A stretch of 64,000 nt of DNA from Betaproteobacteria bacterium (GCA_021298815.1 JAJTHE010000021.1:62001-126000); one strand, 5' to 3'; shown: positions 15,469-24,024, counted from the first letter of the stretch. Numbers and translations: made by a program. The notes: generated from the sequence alone by a model not told the origin.

Positions 15469-17612
15469 GCGCCGGCCAGAAGCATCCTCGAATCCACCAC
15501 CGCATAGCCGTCCAGGTGCGCCACCACCGGGTTCAGGTCGATCGCGGCGAGCTCCGGGTACGCGATCGCGAGTGACGACACCTTCACCAGCAGGTCCGCG
15601 ATCGCCCCCCTGTCGACTGCCGGCAGGCCACGCATCCCCTCGAGCATCGCCTGCGCCCGGATCTCTCCGAGCATCTCGATCGCATCCGCCTTCGAGACCG
15701 GAACGGCCCGGAACACCACGTCGCGCATCGCCTCGACGAACACCCCGCCCAGCCCGACCATCAGCACCCGCCCGTACTGCGGGTCCTGCACCACTCCCAC
15801 GATCAGTTCGACGCCGCGTGCCGCCATGGGCGTCGCCAGCACGCCGGCGATGTCGGCATCCGGCTGGTGCGCGCGTACGTCCCGGACGATCGCGTCGAAC
15901 GCCTCGGCGACCGCCGCCGCGCCGGTCAGGTCGAGGCGCACGCCACCCACATCCGACTTGTGCAGCACGTCGCGCGATACGATCTTCAGCGCCAGCGGAA
16001 CCCCGCCGAGTCGAGCCACCGCATCCGCTGCGTCGCCCGCATCCTTCATCAGGACGGACGGCGCCATCGGCACGCCATGGGCGGCCAGCAGTGCCCGCGC
16101 TTCGGGTTCCAGAAGGTCGCGCCCTTCCGACCTGGCCGCCGCCACGATCGCGTTGGCGGCCGGCAGTCGCACGGGCTGCGTCGGCGTGGTCTCCGCTTCC
16201 GCCAGCCGCCGTCGCATCTGCCCCTGCTCGGCCGCGTGGGCGAGGCACCTCACCGCCGTCTCGACATGCCGCTCGTACGGAACCCCCGCCTTGCGCAACG
16301 CATCCAGCGATGACGTCTTGAGATGCGCGTAGTGCGACTGCACGATCACCGGCTTGCCCAGCCGCCGCATGTCCGCCGCCAGTTCGACGCCGATCGCCGC
16401 TTCGGTGTCGGCGACGTCCGCGCCATAGCGGGTCGGTGCCGTCACGTAGCCGCCGAAGAAGCCCACCAGCAGCAGCGCATCGATGTTCGGGTCTTCCAGG
16501 ATCAGCTTCGAGATCGATCCGTAGTACTCGACCCGGGGTTCGGTGCCGCCGCCGGCATCGACCGGGTTGGCGATCGCGGTCGCATTGGGCACGATGGCGT
16601 GGATCTTCTGCTGCGTCTGCGGCGTGAGCGTCGCGAGTTCGAGCCCGCACTGCGCGAGGGTCTCCGCGGCGATCGAGATCGGCCCGCCGCCTTCGGACAG
16701 CACCGCCACGCGGCACCCGCGCATCGGCGGGAACAGCATCAGCGCATCGGCCACCGGGAACAGGTGGTCGGACTGCTCGACCAGCACTACGCCAGCCTGG
16801 CGCAGCACGCCCCGGGTGACGGCATGGTCCGCGGACAACGAGCCGCTGTGCGATCGCGCCGCACCCTTGCCCTCGGCCGTGCGCCCCACGGCGTAGACGA
16901 CGATCGGTTTGCGCGGGCTGACCCGGCGCGCCGCGGCGAGGTACGCGGGCCCGTCCTTGAAGCCTTCGATGTAGGAGATGATCGCGCGCGTGTCCGGATC
17001 GTCGCCGAAGCAGTCCAGGTACTCGTGGAACTGCAGGTCGGCCTGGTTACCGACCGACAGCATCGCGCTGATGCCGCTGTGGCCTTGGAAGCGGATCTCG
17101 AGCTCGAGCGAGCGCAGCACGTTCGCCGAGTTCGACACCAGTGCGAGCGGGCCGCGCGGGATGTCCGGACGGCCGTACGCGTTGCAGCTGTGCCGCGCGG
17201 TGAACATCCCGGCCGTGTTCGGTCCGATCAGCCGCACGCCATGCCGGCGCGCGATCGCCACGGTTCGCTCCTCCAGCAGGCGCCCGGCCTCGCTCGCCTC
17301 GCCGAAGCCGCCGGCGAGCAGCAGGGCGCCCTTGACGCCGTTGCGTCCGCAGGCCTCGACCATGTCCGGCGTCGTCGCCGCTGCGGTGCAGACGATGGCG
17401 AGGTCGATGCCTTCGGGCACCGCGTCCAGGCTCGGGTAGCACCGGGTGCCGAGGATCTCGCCGTCCTTCGGGTTGATCGGGAAGATGCGCCCGTCGAACG
17501 CATCCGTGATCAGCGTCTTCAGTGCCCGGTAGCCGCGCTTGGCCGGGTCCTTCGATGCGCCGATGATCGCGACGGTGCGCGGGTACAGGACGGGGTCGAG
17601 CGGATGGGTCAT
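15465..17612 (-). CDS. acyl-CoA synthetase, NDP-forming (ACD family), copy 1
   Basis: The 715-residue protein fuses the alpha and beta parts of ADP-forming acyl-CoA synthetase. A CoA-binding Rossmann domain comes first (VAIIGASKDPAKRGYRAL, residues 12-29). The ligase domain holds the phospho-histidine loop ARSHSGSLSADHAV. An ATP-grasp domain follows (LALKIVSRDVLHKSDVGGVR). It would interconvert an acid, CoA and ATP with acyl-CoA, ADP and phosphate. Its ATG overlaps the B5 stop (TCAT at 17609-17612), so the receptor precedes the synthetase in one transcript and the ligand may be activated directly on entry. A paralogue lies at 45.2 kb. Confidence 0.9.
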   Translation of the reverse strand: MTHPLDPVLYPRTVAIIGASKDPAKRGYRALKTLITDAFDGRIFPINPKDGEILGTRCYPSLDAVPEGIDLAIVCTAAATTPDMVEACGRNGVKGALLLAGGFGEASEAGRLLEERTVAIARRHGVRLIGPNTAGMFTARHSCNAYGRPDIPRGPLALVSNSANVLRSLELEIRFQGHSGISAMLSVGNQADLQFHEYLDCFGDDPDTRAIISYIEGFKDGPAYLAAARRVSPRKPIVVYAVGRTAEGKGAARSHSGSLSADHAVTRGVLRQAGVVLVEQSDHLFPVADALMLFPPMRGCRVAVLSEGGGPISIAAETLAQCGLELATLTPQTQQKIHAIVPNATAIANPVDAGGGTEPRVEYYGSISKLILEDPNIDALLLVGFFGGYVTAPTRYGADVADTEAAIGVELAADMRRLGKPVIVQSHYAHLKTSSLDALRKAGVPYERHVETAVRCLAHAAEQGQMRRRLAEAETTPTQPVRLPAANAIVAAARSEGRDLLEPEARALLAAHGVPMAPSVLMKDAGDAADAVARLGGVPLALKIVSRDVLHKSDVGGVRLDLTGAAAVAEAFDAIVRDVRAHQPDADIAGVLATPMAARGVELIVGVVQDPQYGRVLMVGLGGVFVEAMRDVVFRAVPVSKADAIEMLGEIRAQAMLEGMRGLPAVDRGAIADLLVKVSSLAIAYPELAAIDLNPVVAHLDGYAVVDSRMLLAGA

Positions 17613-18598
17613 TGCAGCTCCAGCCCGGACGCCTTGACGATCCGTGCGTATAGGTCGATCTCGCGCCTGATCAGCGCCAGCAGCGCCTCGGTGCTGCCGC
17701 CGGCGACCGTCAGCCCGAGCGCCTCCAGGCGCGAACGCAGGTCGGGCGTGGCCAGTGCCGCGTTGACCGCCTTGTTGAGCCGCGCGAGGATCTCCGGCGG
17801 CGTCTTCGCGGGCGCCACCAGCGCCATCCACCCGCTCGCATCGAAGCCCTTGTAGCCCGACGCGTCGAGCGTCGGCACACCCGGCAGTTGCGCGACAGGC
17901 TTGCCGGACATGATCGCCAGCGCGCGCAGCCGCCGCGACTGCACGTGTTCGATGGTGGTGGGGACGGTGTCGAACATCACCTCGATCTCGCCGGCGAGTT
18001 GCGCGTTCTGCGCCTGCGCCCCGCCGCGGTAGGCCACCGGGGTCAGCTTCACGCCGGCATACATCATGAACTGCTCGCCGCGCAGGTGATGTCCCCCGCC
18101 CACTCCGGTGGTGCCGTAGTTCAGCTTGCCGGGATGCGCGCGCGCCAGCGCGACCAGGTCCTTCACCGACTTCACCGGCAGCGACGGGTGCACCGTCATC
18201 ACCATCGGCTGGTCGACCACCTGCACGATCGGCGCGAAATCCTGCCGCGGGTCGAAGGGGAGCTTCTTGTAGATGCTCAGGCCCGAGGCCAGCGGGGTGG
18301 TGTTGCTGAACAGCAGCGTATGGCCGTCGGGTGCGGCGCGGGCGACATGCTCGGCGGCGATGTTGCCGGCGGCGCCGGCGCGGTTCTCGACGAGGAATGT
18401 CTGGCCGAAGGATTCGGAGAGCTTCTGCGCCAGCAGGCGCGCCACGATATCGATGCTGCCGCCGGCGGTGAAGCCGACGAGGACGCGGACGGGCTTGGAA
18501 GGGTACGCCTGGGCAGTCGCGGGGAGCGATGCGAGGGTCAGGCAGGCGCCGACTGCTGCGGCGGAGAAGGAGAAAGCCATTTTCCTTGCGTCACCCAT
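17609..18598 (-). CDS. Bug/TctC receptor B5
   Basis: I start this 329-residue precursor at MGDARKMAFSFS, where GGAG sits 9 bases upstream. MAFS at 18580 has AAGGA too close, and MAEH at 18646 has no RBS. The signal peptide ends at PATAQA. The first loop reads GFTAGGSID (Ala for Pro) and the second PVAYRGG, an unusual Arg for Lys. A tail of REIDLYARIVKASGLELQ replaces the common RW..V motif. The gene is translationally coupled to the acyl-CoA synthetase. Upstream is a 30-bp element shared with the MetE-like operon. Confidence 0.92.
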   Translation of the reverse strand: MGDARKMAFSFSAAAVGACLTLASLPATAQAYPSKPVRVLVGFTAGGSIDIVARLLAQKLSESFGQTFLVENRAGAAGNIAAEHVARAAPDGHTLLFSNTTPLASGLSIYKKLPFDPRQDFAPIVQVVDQPMVMTVHPSLPVKSVKDLVALARAHPGKLNYGTTGVGGGHHLRGEQFMMYAGVKLTPVAYRGGAQAQNAQLAGEIEVMFDTVPTTIEHVQSRRLRALAIMSGKPVAQLPGVPTLDASGYKGFDASGWMALVAPAKTPPEILARLNKAVNAALATPDLRSRLEALGLTVAGGSTEALLALIRREIDLYARIVKASGLELQ

Positions 18599-18633
18599 CG
18601 TCCCGTTCTCCGCGCTGAACCATCCGGTCCGGA

Positions 18634-18663
18634 GATGCTCCGCCATGGGAAAGGGGACGTCAA
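18634..18663 (-). promoter_or_regulatory. 30-bp conserved promoter-like element, copy A (upstream of B5)
   Basis: Read on the minus strand, TTGACG (18663-18658) is followed after exactly 17 bp by GAGCAT (18640-18635). The whole 30 bp matches 27 of 30 positions at 23187-23216, upstream of the MetE-like gene, and has the same spacing there. A transcript would start about 26 bases before the B5 ATG. It could be a promoter or a shared regulator site. The similarity is seen; the function is inferred. Confidence 0.6.
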
Positions 18664-18694
18664 CGTCAGCCATTGATTTACTTTAAGGCTATAT

Positions 18695-18723
18695 CCTAAA
18701 ACAATTCCGGCTCTTGTTTTAGG
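18695..18723 (+). promoter_or_regulatory. perfect 10-bp inverted repeat in the fic/B5 divergent region
   Basis: CCTAAAACAA (18695-18704) and its exact reverse complement TTGTTTTAGG (18714-18723) flank a 9-base spacer. The repeat lies 33 bases before the fic start, in the only AT-rich stretch nearby. TTGATT (18673-18678) with TAAAAC (18697-18702) could be a promoter that the palindrome covers. The C-terminal half of the Fic protein looks like a winged helix, so self-repression through this site is plausible. Confidence 0.6.
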
Positions 18724-18755
18724 TTCCCCCCCACCGACCTTCCCCCGGCCGCTAC

Positions 18756-19895
18756 GTGGCCGTCACGACGGCCGGTGAACCGTTCCAGGCCTTCGTGCCC
18801 TTGCCGCTGCTGCCCGCGCCGCCCGTCGAGTGGTCGCCCGCGCTGCGGCGGCGCTTCGATGCGGCGCTGGTCGCACTGGGGCGGCTGGACGCGGTTACCG
18901 CCTTGCTGCCGAACGCGGCGCTGCTGCTCTGCAGCTTCGTGCGCAAGGAGGCCGTTCTGTCCTCGCAGATCGAGGGTACCCAGTCCTCGCTGGCAGACCT
19001 GCTGCTGTACGAGATCGACGAGCAGCCGGGAGTGCCGGTGGATGATGCACGCGAGGTCAGCCGCTGCGTGGCCGCGCTCGATCGGGGCCTCGAGCAGTTG
19101 CGCGGCGGGCTGCCGTTGTGCACCCGCCTGCTGATCGAGATGCACCAGGTGTTGCTGACCCATCCTGGTGGCCTGGGGAAGACGCCGGGGGAAGTGCGCT
19201 GCAGCCAGGTGTGGATCGGTGGCACCCGACCCGGCAATGCCGTGTTCGTGCCGCCGCCCGCCGATGCGGTGCCGGAGTGCCTGGCGTCGCTCGAGCGCTT
19301 CCTCAACGATGAACCCGAGCCCGTGCCGCCCCTGATCAAGGCGGCGCTCGTGCACGTGCAATTCGAGACCATCCATCCGTTCTTCGACGGCAACGGGCGC
19401 CTCGGACGCCTGCTGATCGTGCTGCAACTGGTGGCAGACGGTGTGCTGCGCGAGCCGATGCTGTATCCGAGCCTGTTGTTCAAGACCCATCGCGCGCTCT
19501 ACTACGAGCTGCTCAACGAGGTGCGCCTGCACGGGGACTGGGAGCGCTGGCTCGACTTCTTCGCCGAGGGCATCGAGGCGAGCGCGACGCAAGGGGTATC
19601 GACCGCGAACGCGCTGCTCGCGCTGGTCAATGCGGATCGCGACCGGATCACCAGCCTCGGTCGCGCCGCGGCGTCAGCGCTGGCGGTGCATCAGGCGCTG
19701 CAGCGCCAACCGATTGCGACCTCTGCCGCGCTGGTCAAGGCGACACGGCTCACGCCAGCAACCGTCAACAAGTCGCTGGCCCATCTGGAGCGCATCGGCG
19801 TGGTGGGTGAACTCACCAACCGGCAGCGTGGCCGCGTGTTCAGCTATCGCCGGTATGTCGATGAGCTGGCGGCCGGACTGGAGGAGGCCGTGTGA
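18756..19895 (+). CDS. Fic-family AMP-transferase with N-terminal inhibitory helix and C-terminal HTH
   Basis: The 379-residue protein has the full Fic core HPFFDGNGRLGR at 207-218, including the catalytic His and both phosphate-binding Gly/Arg positions. The inhibitory motif S69-xxx-E73-G74 (in SSQIEGT) is N-terminal, which makes it a class II, self-inhibited Fic enzyme that adds AMP to a protein hydroxyl when relieved. Residues about 300-379 (TSAALVKATRLTPATVNKSL, then RGRVFSYRRY) look like a winged helix. The GTG start is the only start between the previous in-frame stop (18720) and the conserved core. The adjoining palindrome may be its operator. Confidence 0.88.
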   Translation: MAVTTAGEPFQAFVPLPLLPAPPVEWSPALRRRFDAALVALGRLDAVTALLPNAALLLCSFVRKEAVLSSQIEGTQSSLADLLLYEIDEQPGVPVDDAREVSRCVAALDRGLEQLRGGLPLCTRLLIEMHQVLLTHPGGLGKTPGEVRCSQVWIGGTRPGNAVFVPPPADAVPECLASLERFLNDEPEPVPPLIKAALVHVQFETIHPFFDGNGRLGRLLIVLQLVADGVLREPMLYPSLLFKTHRALYYELLNEVRLHGDWERWLDFFAEGIEASATQGVSTANALLALVNADRDRITSLGRAAASALAVHQALQRQPIATSAALVKATRLTPATVNKSLAHLERIGVVGELTNRQRGRVFSYRRYVDELAAGLEEAV

Positions 19896-19974
19896 TCGAT
19901 GTTCGATGTCGATCGCGAACCCCTGAGATGCTGACTCCGTGAGAATCTGGCACGTCTCCTGCTATGGATTTTCA

Positions 19975-20005
19975 GGACAGTTCGCGCCTTTGGAGGCGCG
20001 TGTCC
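19975..20005 (+). terminator. hairpin after fic, probable intrinsic terminator
   Basis: GGACA-gtt-CGCGCCT-ttgg-AGGCGCG-TGTCC folds into a stem of 12 pairs with one three-base bulge and a 4-base loop. It is followed by TTCTTCC, a weak T-rich tail. It stands 80 bases after the fic stop and 28 before the B6 start, so it may end the fic transcript or act as a leader hairpin for B6. Confidence 0.6.
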
Positions 20006-20033
20006 TTCTTCCTGCAACTCTCCCGGAGACTCC

Positions 20034-21014
20034 ATGAAGCGTCGTGATCTGCTGGCCGCCGGCGCGGCATCCCTCATCGCCCCCTAGGCCCACGCCCAGG
20101 CGCAGGCGTGGCCCACGCGCGGCCCGATCCGGCTGATCGCCCAGTTTCCCCCCGGTGGCCTCGTCGACACCGTGGCGCGGCTGATCGCGCCGCACCTGCA
20201 GCAGGCCCTGTCGCAGACCGTGCTGGTCGAGAACCGACCCGGGGCAGGCGGCCTGGTCGGCACCGATTTCGCCGCGCGGCAGAACCCCGACGGCTACACG
20301 CTGCTGGTGAGCCATGCGTCGGTGCATGTCTACGCCGCGGCGACGCGCAACAAGATGCCGTTCGACCCGGTCGCCGACTTCACCCACATGGCGATGCTGG
20401 TCGAGGCGCCGATGGTGCTGCTGGTCCGACCGCAGTCGCCGTTCAAGACCCTTGCCGAGTATGTCGCCGCGGCCCGGGTCAAGCCGGTGCGCTACGGCTC
20501 TTCGGGCATCGGTTCGGCGAACCACCTGTTCGGCGAGATGCTGAAGATCGAAGGCAATGCGCCCATGCACGACCATGTGCCCTACCAGGGCAGTGCACCG
20601 GCGCTGGCCGAGCTCCTGGGCGGGCAGATCGACAGCGTGCTCGATCCGATCACGACCAACGTCGACCAGCTCAAGGGCGGTTCGCTGCGCGCGCTGGCCG
20701 TATCCACGCCCGCGCGGCTGCCCGGCCTGCCCGACATCCCGACCTTCGCCGAGGCAGGCTTCCCCTCGCTCACCGGTTCGCAGTGGCTGGGCCTGTCCGC
20801 GCCGAAGGGCCTGCCGGCACCGATCGCGCAGCGGCTCACCGCGCTGATGCCGGAGATCCTCGCCCGCCTGGACATCATGAAGCGACTGGACGACCTGCAG
20901 ACCCTGCCGCGGAAGGCCCCGGTGACCGGGGCGGAGTTCAACAAGCTGATCGAGTCGCAGATCACCACCTGGACCGCGGTGGCGCGGCGGGCGAAGGTGG
21001 AAGTGATCGCCTGA
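20034..21014 (+). pseudogene. Bug receptor B6 with an in-frame amber codon in the signal peptide
   Basis: From the ATG at 20034 (GGAG six bases upstream) the frame reads MKRRDLLAAGAASLIAP, then TAG at 20085-20087, then AHAQAQAWPTRGPIRLIAQF and a complete Bug protein to 21014. The stop is codon 18, just before the cleavage site of a twin-arginine-like leader. The remaining 309 codons have no other lesion and keep QFPPGGLVD, HVPYQG and LPDIPTFAEAG. CAG to TAG is the simplest change. The next start (20172) would lose the leader and first ligand loop, so a functional exported product needs suppression or an error in the sequence. The hairpin at 19975-20005 precedes it. Confidence 0.85.
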
Positions 21015-21040
21015 TCCTTCGGGGGGCGCTCGGGGCGTGG

Positions 21041-22012
21041 TCAGTTCGCCTTGATGCCGGCGGCCCTCACGACGCGGCCCCACTTCTCCATGTCGGCGGT
21101 CATGTAGGCGCCGAACTGGGCCGGGGTCATCCGCAGCACCGTCGCGCCGTCGTTGTCGAGCTGCCTGCGGATCTCGGGGAGATCCTGCACCGCGGAGACT
21201 TCCCGGTGCAGGCGCTCGATGATGGCCGCCGGGGTGCCGGCAGGCGCGAGCAGCCCGAACCAGTTCACCGTCTCGTAGTCGGGCATGCCCCCCTCCGCGA
21301 TCGTGGGCACGTCCGGCAGGATCGGGTTGCGCTGGAGCGATCCGACGCCCAGCGCGCGCAGCCGCCCCGCACGCACATGTGGCACGGTGGCCAGCAGGCC
21401 GCCGAACGTGAGGTTCGCATGCCCCGCGACGACATCGATGGTCGCCGCGCCTGCACCCTTGTAGGGCACGTGCAGCATGTCGACCTTGGCGCTGTAGTTG
21501 AACAGTTCGGCCGCGAGATGGCTGACGCTGCCCACGCCGGCCGATGCGAACTGCAGCTTTCCGGGCTGCTTGCGGGCCAGGGAGAGCAGGTCCGCAACCG
21601 ACCGGGCGGGAACGCCGGGATGCACGACCAGCACGATCGGGCTGCCCGCCACGATGGCCACCGGCGCGAAGGAACGGATCGGGTCGAAACGGCCCTTCAG
21701 GTCGTACAGCCACGGACTGACGACGTGGGCCAGCGAGGCCACCAGCAGCGTGTAGCCATCGCGCGCGGCATTGGCCGCCAGTTCGGTGCCGATGATGCCG
21801 CCAGCGCCGGCGCGGTTGTCGACCACCATCTGCGTGCCGAGGCGTTCGCTCATCGCCATGGCGACGATGCGCCCGGTGACATCGCTGCCGCCGCCGGGCG
21901 GGAACGGGATGATCAGCCGGATGGGTTTGGCCGGATATGCCTGTGCCATGGCCGTCCCGGCTGCTGCAAGCGGGCCGAGCATCGCGGCAACCAGCAGGGT
22001 GCGTGCCGCCAT
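21041..22012 (-). CDS. Bug/TctC receptor B7
   Basis: The 323-residue precursor has leader MAARTLLVAAMLGPLAAAGT, cleaved after AMA. The loops are PFPPGGGSD and HVPYKGAGAA, the commonest form of the family. Its ATG lies two bases after the stop of the MetE-like gene (22015) and has only a weak RBS inside that gene, so its translation probably depends on the gene ahead. The pair suggests that a thiol- or methyl-containing acid is taken up and then handled by the zinc methyltransferase-like enzyme. It converges with amber-interrupted B6. Confidence 0.93.
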   Translation of the reverse strand: MAARTLLVAAMLGPLAAAGTAMAQAYPAKPIRLIIPFPPGGGSDVTGRIVAMAMSERLGTQMVVDNRAGAGGIIGTELAANAARDGYTLLVASLAHVVSPWLYDLKGRFDPIRSFAPVAIVAGSPIVLVVHPGVPARSVADLLSLARKQPGKLQFASAGVGSVSHLAAELFNYSAKVDMLHVPYKGAGAATIDVVAGHANLTFGGLLATVPHVRAGRLRALGVGSLQRNPILPDVPTIAEGGMPDYETVNWFGLLAPAGTPAAIIERLHREVSAVQDLPEIRRQLDNDGATVLRMTPAQFGAYMTADMEKWGRVVRAAGIKAN

Positions 22013-22014
22013 GC

Positions 22015-23139
22015 TCAGGCGTCCGGCCACACGGAACGCGCGGTCTCGACCAGCAGGCGCAGCTTCGCGAACTGCTGGTCGGCCGTCATCACGGTGTTGC
22101 CGACGTTGCCGGAGAACCCGCACTGCGGGCTCAGGCACAGCCGGTCCATCGAGACGAAGGCCGAGGCCTCCTTGAGTCGCGCGCGCAGCATCTCCGGTTG
22201 CTCGAGTTCCGGCGACTTGGTCGTCACCAGGCCGAGCGCGACGGTCTTGTCCTCCGGCATGTACTTCAGCGCCTCGATCGGGCCGGCGCGCGGGCTGTCG
22301 AACTCCAGGAAGTAGAACCGTGCGTTGAGCCGGCGGAACAGCTGGTCGGCCATGAACTCGTAGCCGGCATCGGCCTGCCAGAAGCCCAGGCGGTTGCCGC
22401 GGCAGACATGGATGCCGACGGTCATCCCGGCCGGGGCGGTGGCGATCACCGCGTTGATCACCGCGACATAGGTCTCGACCAGCTTGCGCCAGTCTTCGCC
22501 GCGGCGTTCCAGCACGGCGCGGATCTCCGGATCGCCGAACTTCACCAGCGAGGTCTCGTCGATCTGCAGGTAGGTGCAGCCAGCCGCATGCAACGCGGCG
22601 AACTCCTGCCGGTAGACCTCGATCACGTCGGCCCAGAAGCCGTCGAGCGAGGTGTAGGCGTCGCGCAGGATGGCGTCGTTGCCGCCCATGAAGTGCAGCA
22701 CGATCGGCGAGGGCACCGTCATCTTCGGCGTGCACGTCGTGATCGAGCGCACGAAGGCGAGGTGCTCGGCGAAGATCGGCCCGGTCCAGCGCAGCGGCTT
22801 GTGGATGACCAGCTTCTCGACCGGGATGGTGTCGCCCTTGCCGTTGCGATGGACGAAGTCGCCCGGCTCGGCCTTCAGGCCGCCGGATCCCAGCGCCTTG
22901 CGGAAGAAGTCGACGATGTAGTTCTGCCGGCGGAATTCGCCGTCGCTGACGATGCGCAACCCGGCGGCCTCCTGCCGCGCGACGACCTCGCGGATGGCGT
23001 CGTCCTCGATGCGCTCGAGTTCGTCGTCCGCCAGCAGGCGCTTGCGGCGCTGCTCGCGCGCTTCGATGAGATGCGCGGGGCGCAGCAGGCTGCCGACCTG
23101 GTCGGCGCGGAAGGGGGGCGAGTGCGGGGCGGCGGTCAT
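22015..23139 (-). CDS. cobalamin-independent methionine synthase-like protein (MetE C-terminal domain family)
   Basis: The 374-residue protein matches the catalytic half of MetE and the stand-alone MetE-like archaeal and bacterial enzymes. It shows DQVGSLLRP at the front, VSDGEFRR, YLQIDETSL, GIHVCRGNR (the HxC zinc pair), LEFDSPRAG and LSPQCGFSGN (the last zinc Cys). These bind zinc and activate a thiol; with no folate-binding N-terminal half, the methyl donor is uncertain and many such proteins act in C-S chemistry. I start at MTAAPHS (23139). An upstream MAEH start at 23199 falls inside the conserved 30-bp element and is less likely. Confidence 0.86.
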   Translation of the reverse strand: MTAAPHSPPFRADQVGSLLRPAHLIEAREQRRKRLLADDELERIEDDAIREVVARQEAAGLRIVSDGEFRRQNYIVDFFRKALGSGGLKAEPGDFVHRNGKGDTIPVEKLVIHKPLRWTGPIFAEHLAFVRSITTCTPKMTVPSPIVLHFMGGNDAILRDAYTSLDGFWADVIEVYRQEFAALHAAGCTYLQIDETSLVKFGDPEIRAVLERRGEDWRKLVETYVAVINAVIATAPAGMTVGIHVCRGNRLGFWQADAGYEFMADQLFRRLNARFYFLEFDSPRAGPIEALKYMPEDKTVALGLVTTKSPELEQPEMLRARLKEASAFVSMDRLCLSPQCGFSGNVGNTVMTADQQFAKLRLLVETARSVWPDA

Positions 23140-23186
23140 GTTCTTCTCGTTATGTCCGGTTCTGCGAGTGAATCCGTGCGGGGTGG

Positions 23187-23216
23187 GATGCTCCGCCATG
23201 GAAGAGGGGGCGTCAA
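23187..23216 (-). promoter_or_regulatory. 30-bp conserved promoter-like element, copy B (upstream of the MetE-like gene)
   Basis: TTGACG (23216-23211), 17-bp spacer and GAGCAT (23193-23188) on the minus strand reproduce copy A with three mismatches, all in the spacer. The element lies 49 bp upstream of the chosen MetE-like start. The flanks beyond the 30 bp diverge from copy A, so this is a bounded motif rather than the edge of a long duplication. Confidence 0.6.
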
Positions 23217-23311
23217 TCGGGTGGGAAAACGGTTGGCGAGTGGGGGTTTCCGGCAAGGCGGGGCGGGCGGTGGCGGGATACGTTCGAGGCATCTTGCGAC
23301 GCGATCATCTG

Positions 23312-23333
23312 GCACATATACTCGCACATATAC
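23312..23333 (+). promoter_or_regulatory. tandem GCACATATAC repeats before the second toxin-antitoxin pair
   Basis: GCACATATAC occurs at 23312-23321 and again at 23324-23333, a 12-bp period, ending 17 bases before the antitoxin ATG at 23351. Ribbon-helix-helix antitoxins often bind such direct repeats. The included TATA boxes make it a probable promoter and operator in one. Confidence 0.55.
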
Positions 23334-23350
23334 GTTCCATGATGGATGCC

Positions 23351-23584
23351 ATGGCGCAGATCACCCTGTACCTTGACGAGGAAACCGACGCTTTGCTGAC
23401 CAGGGCTGCCTCAGCGTCCGGCCTGTCGAAAAGCCGCTGGGTAGCCCGTGCGATCCGCAGCCATGCGGACGACGCCTTGCCGGATGCGTTCAGAGGGCTG
23501 GCGGGTGCGTTCCCCGACTTCCCGCTGCAGGACTGCGCTGCCGATGCGCGATTGCCGCCGGACACGCCGAGGATCGGCTTCTGA
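23351..23584 (+). CDS. ribbon-helix-helix antitoxin of a VapBC-like pair
   Basis: This 77-residue protein has an N-terminal ribbon-helix-helix domain: MAQITLYLDEETDALLTRAA supplies the DNA-contacting strand and first helix, and SGLSKSRWVARAIR the second. The C-terminal part is Pro- and Asp-rich and is the likely toxin-neutralising arm. I start at MAQI because family members begin with this strand; ATGs at 23339 and 23342 would add four or three residues, and none has a clear RBS. Its stop at 23584 abuts the toxin start. The repeated GCACATATAC sites upstream fit autoregulation. Confidence 0.78.
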   Translation: MAQITLYLDEETDALLTRAASASGLSKSRWVARAIRSHADDALPDAFRGLAGAFPDFPLQDCAADARLPPDTPRIGF

Positions 23585-23995
23585 GTGTTCGCGCTCGATA
23601 CGAACACTGTCAGCTACTACTTCCGCGGTGACCCTCAGGTCGTGCCCCGGATGCACGCGCTGCCTCCCGCGCGGCTGCTCGTGCCCAGCGTGGTGGTCTA
23701 CGAACTGCGCTACGGTCTGCTGCGACTGCCGCCTGCAGCGGCGCAGCCTCGCCTCGAAGCGCTGGACACCTTCCTCGAAGCCCTTCAGGTGCTCGATTTC
23801 GACGAGGGGTGCGCGCAGGTCGCGGCGTCATTGCGTGTGCGCCTCGAGGGGGCAGGAAGCCCCATCGGTCCCCACGATCTGCTCATCGCGGCTACTGCAC
23901 TGCGCCACGGTGCGGCACTGGTCACGCGCAACGTCGCTGAATTCTCGAGGGTGCCGGGGCTGGAGGTGGTGAACTGGCACGACGTCACGCCCTGA
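23585..23995 (+). CDS. vapC: PIN-domain toxin, VapC-like (second system)
   Basis: The 136-residue PIN protein starts with GTG at the base after the antitoxin stop. Acidic residues D5 (ALDTN), E40 (VVYELRYG) and D98 (PHDLLIAATAL) are in place. The fourth position is N116 in VTRN, as in the FitB/VapC branch with TRN...EFSRVPGL. It is closer to that subgroup than the first VapC in the window, so the two systems were probably acquired independently. It is expected to be an Mg-dependent RNase. The CPBP protease gene follows 29 bp on, in the same direction. Confidence 0.88.
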   Translation: MFALDTNTVSYYFRGDPQVVPRMHALPPARLLVPSVVVYELRYGLLRLPPAAAQPRLEALDTFLEALQVLDFDEGCAQVAASLRVRLEGAGSPIGPHDLLIAATALRHGAALVTRNVAEFSRVPGLEVVNWHDVTP

Positions 23996-24024
23996 ATGCT
24001 CCCACCGGCCGGAACTTCACTGCC

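Noticed and set aside
13453..16716. Very long minus-strand ORF of 1087 codons
   Set aside because: It runs antisense to the flavoprotein and across two other genes. The translation is Arg/Ala/Gly-rich and has no family motif. Such shadow frames are expected in GC-rich coding DNA.
18580..18646. MAEH start shared by the B5 and MetE-like frames as a real common N-terminus
   Set aside because: No Shine-Dalgarno sequence precedes it in either case, the residues after MAEH differ, and the start lies inside the promoter-like element. DNA, not protein, seems to be conserved.
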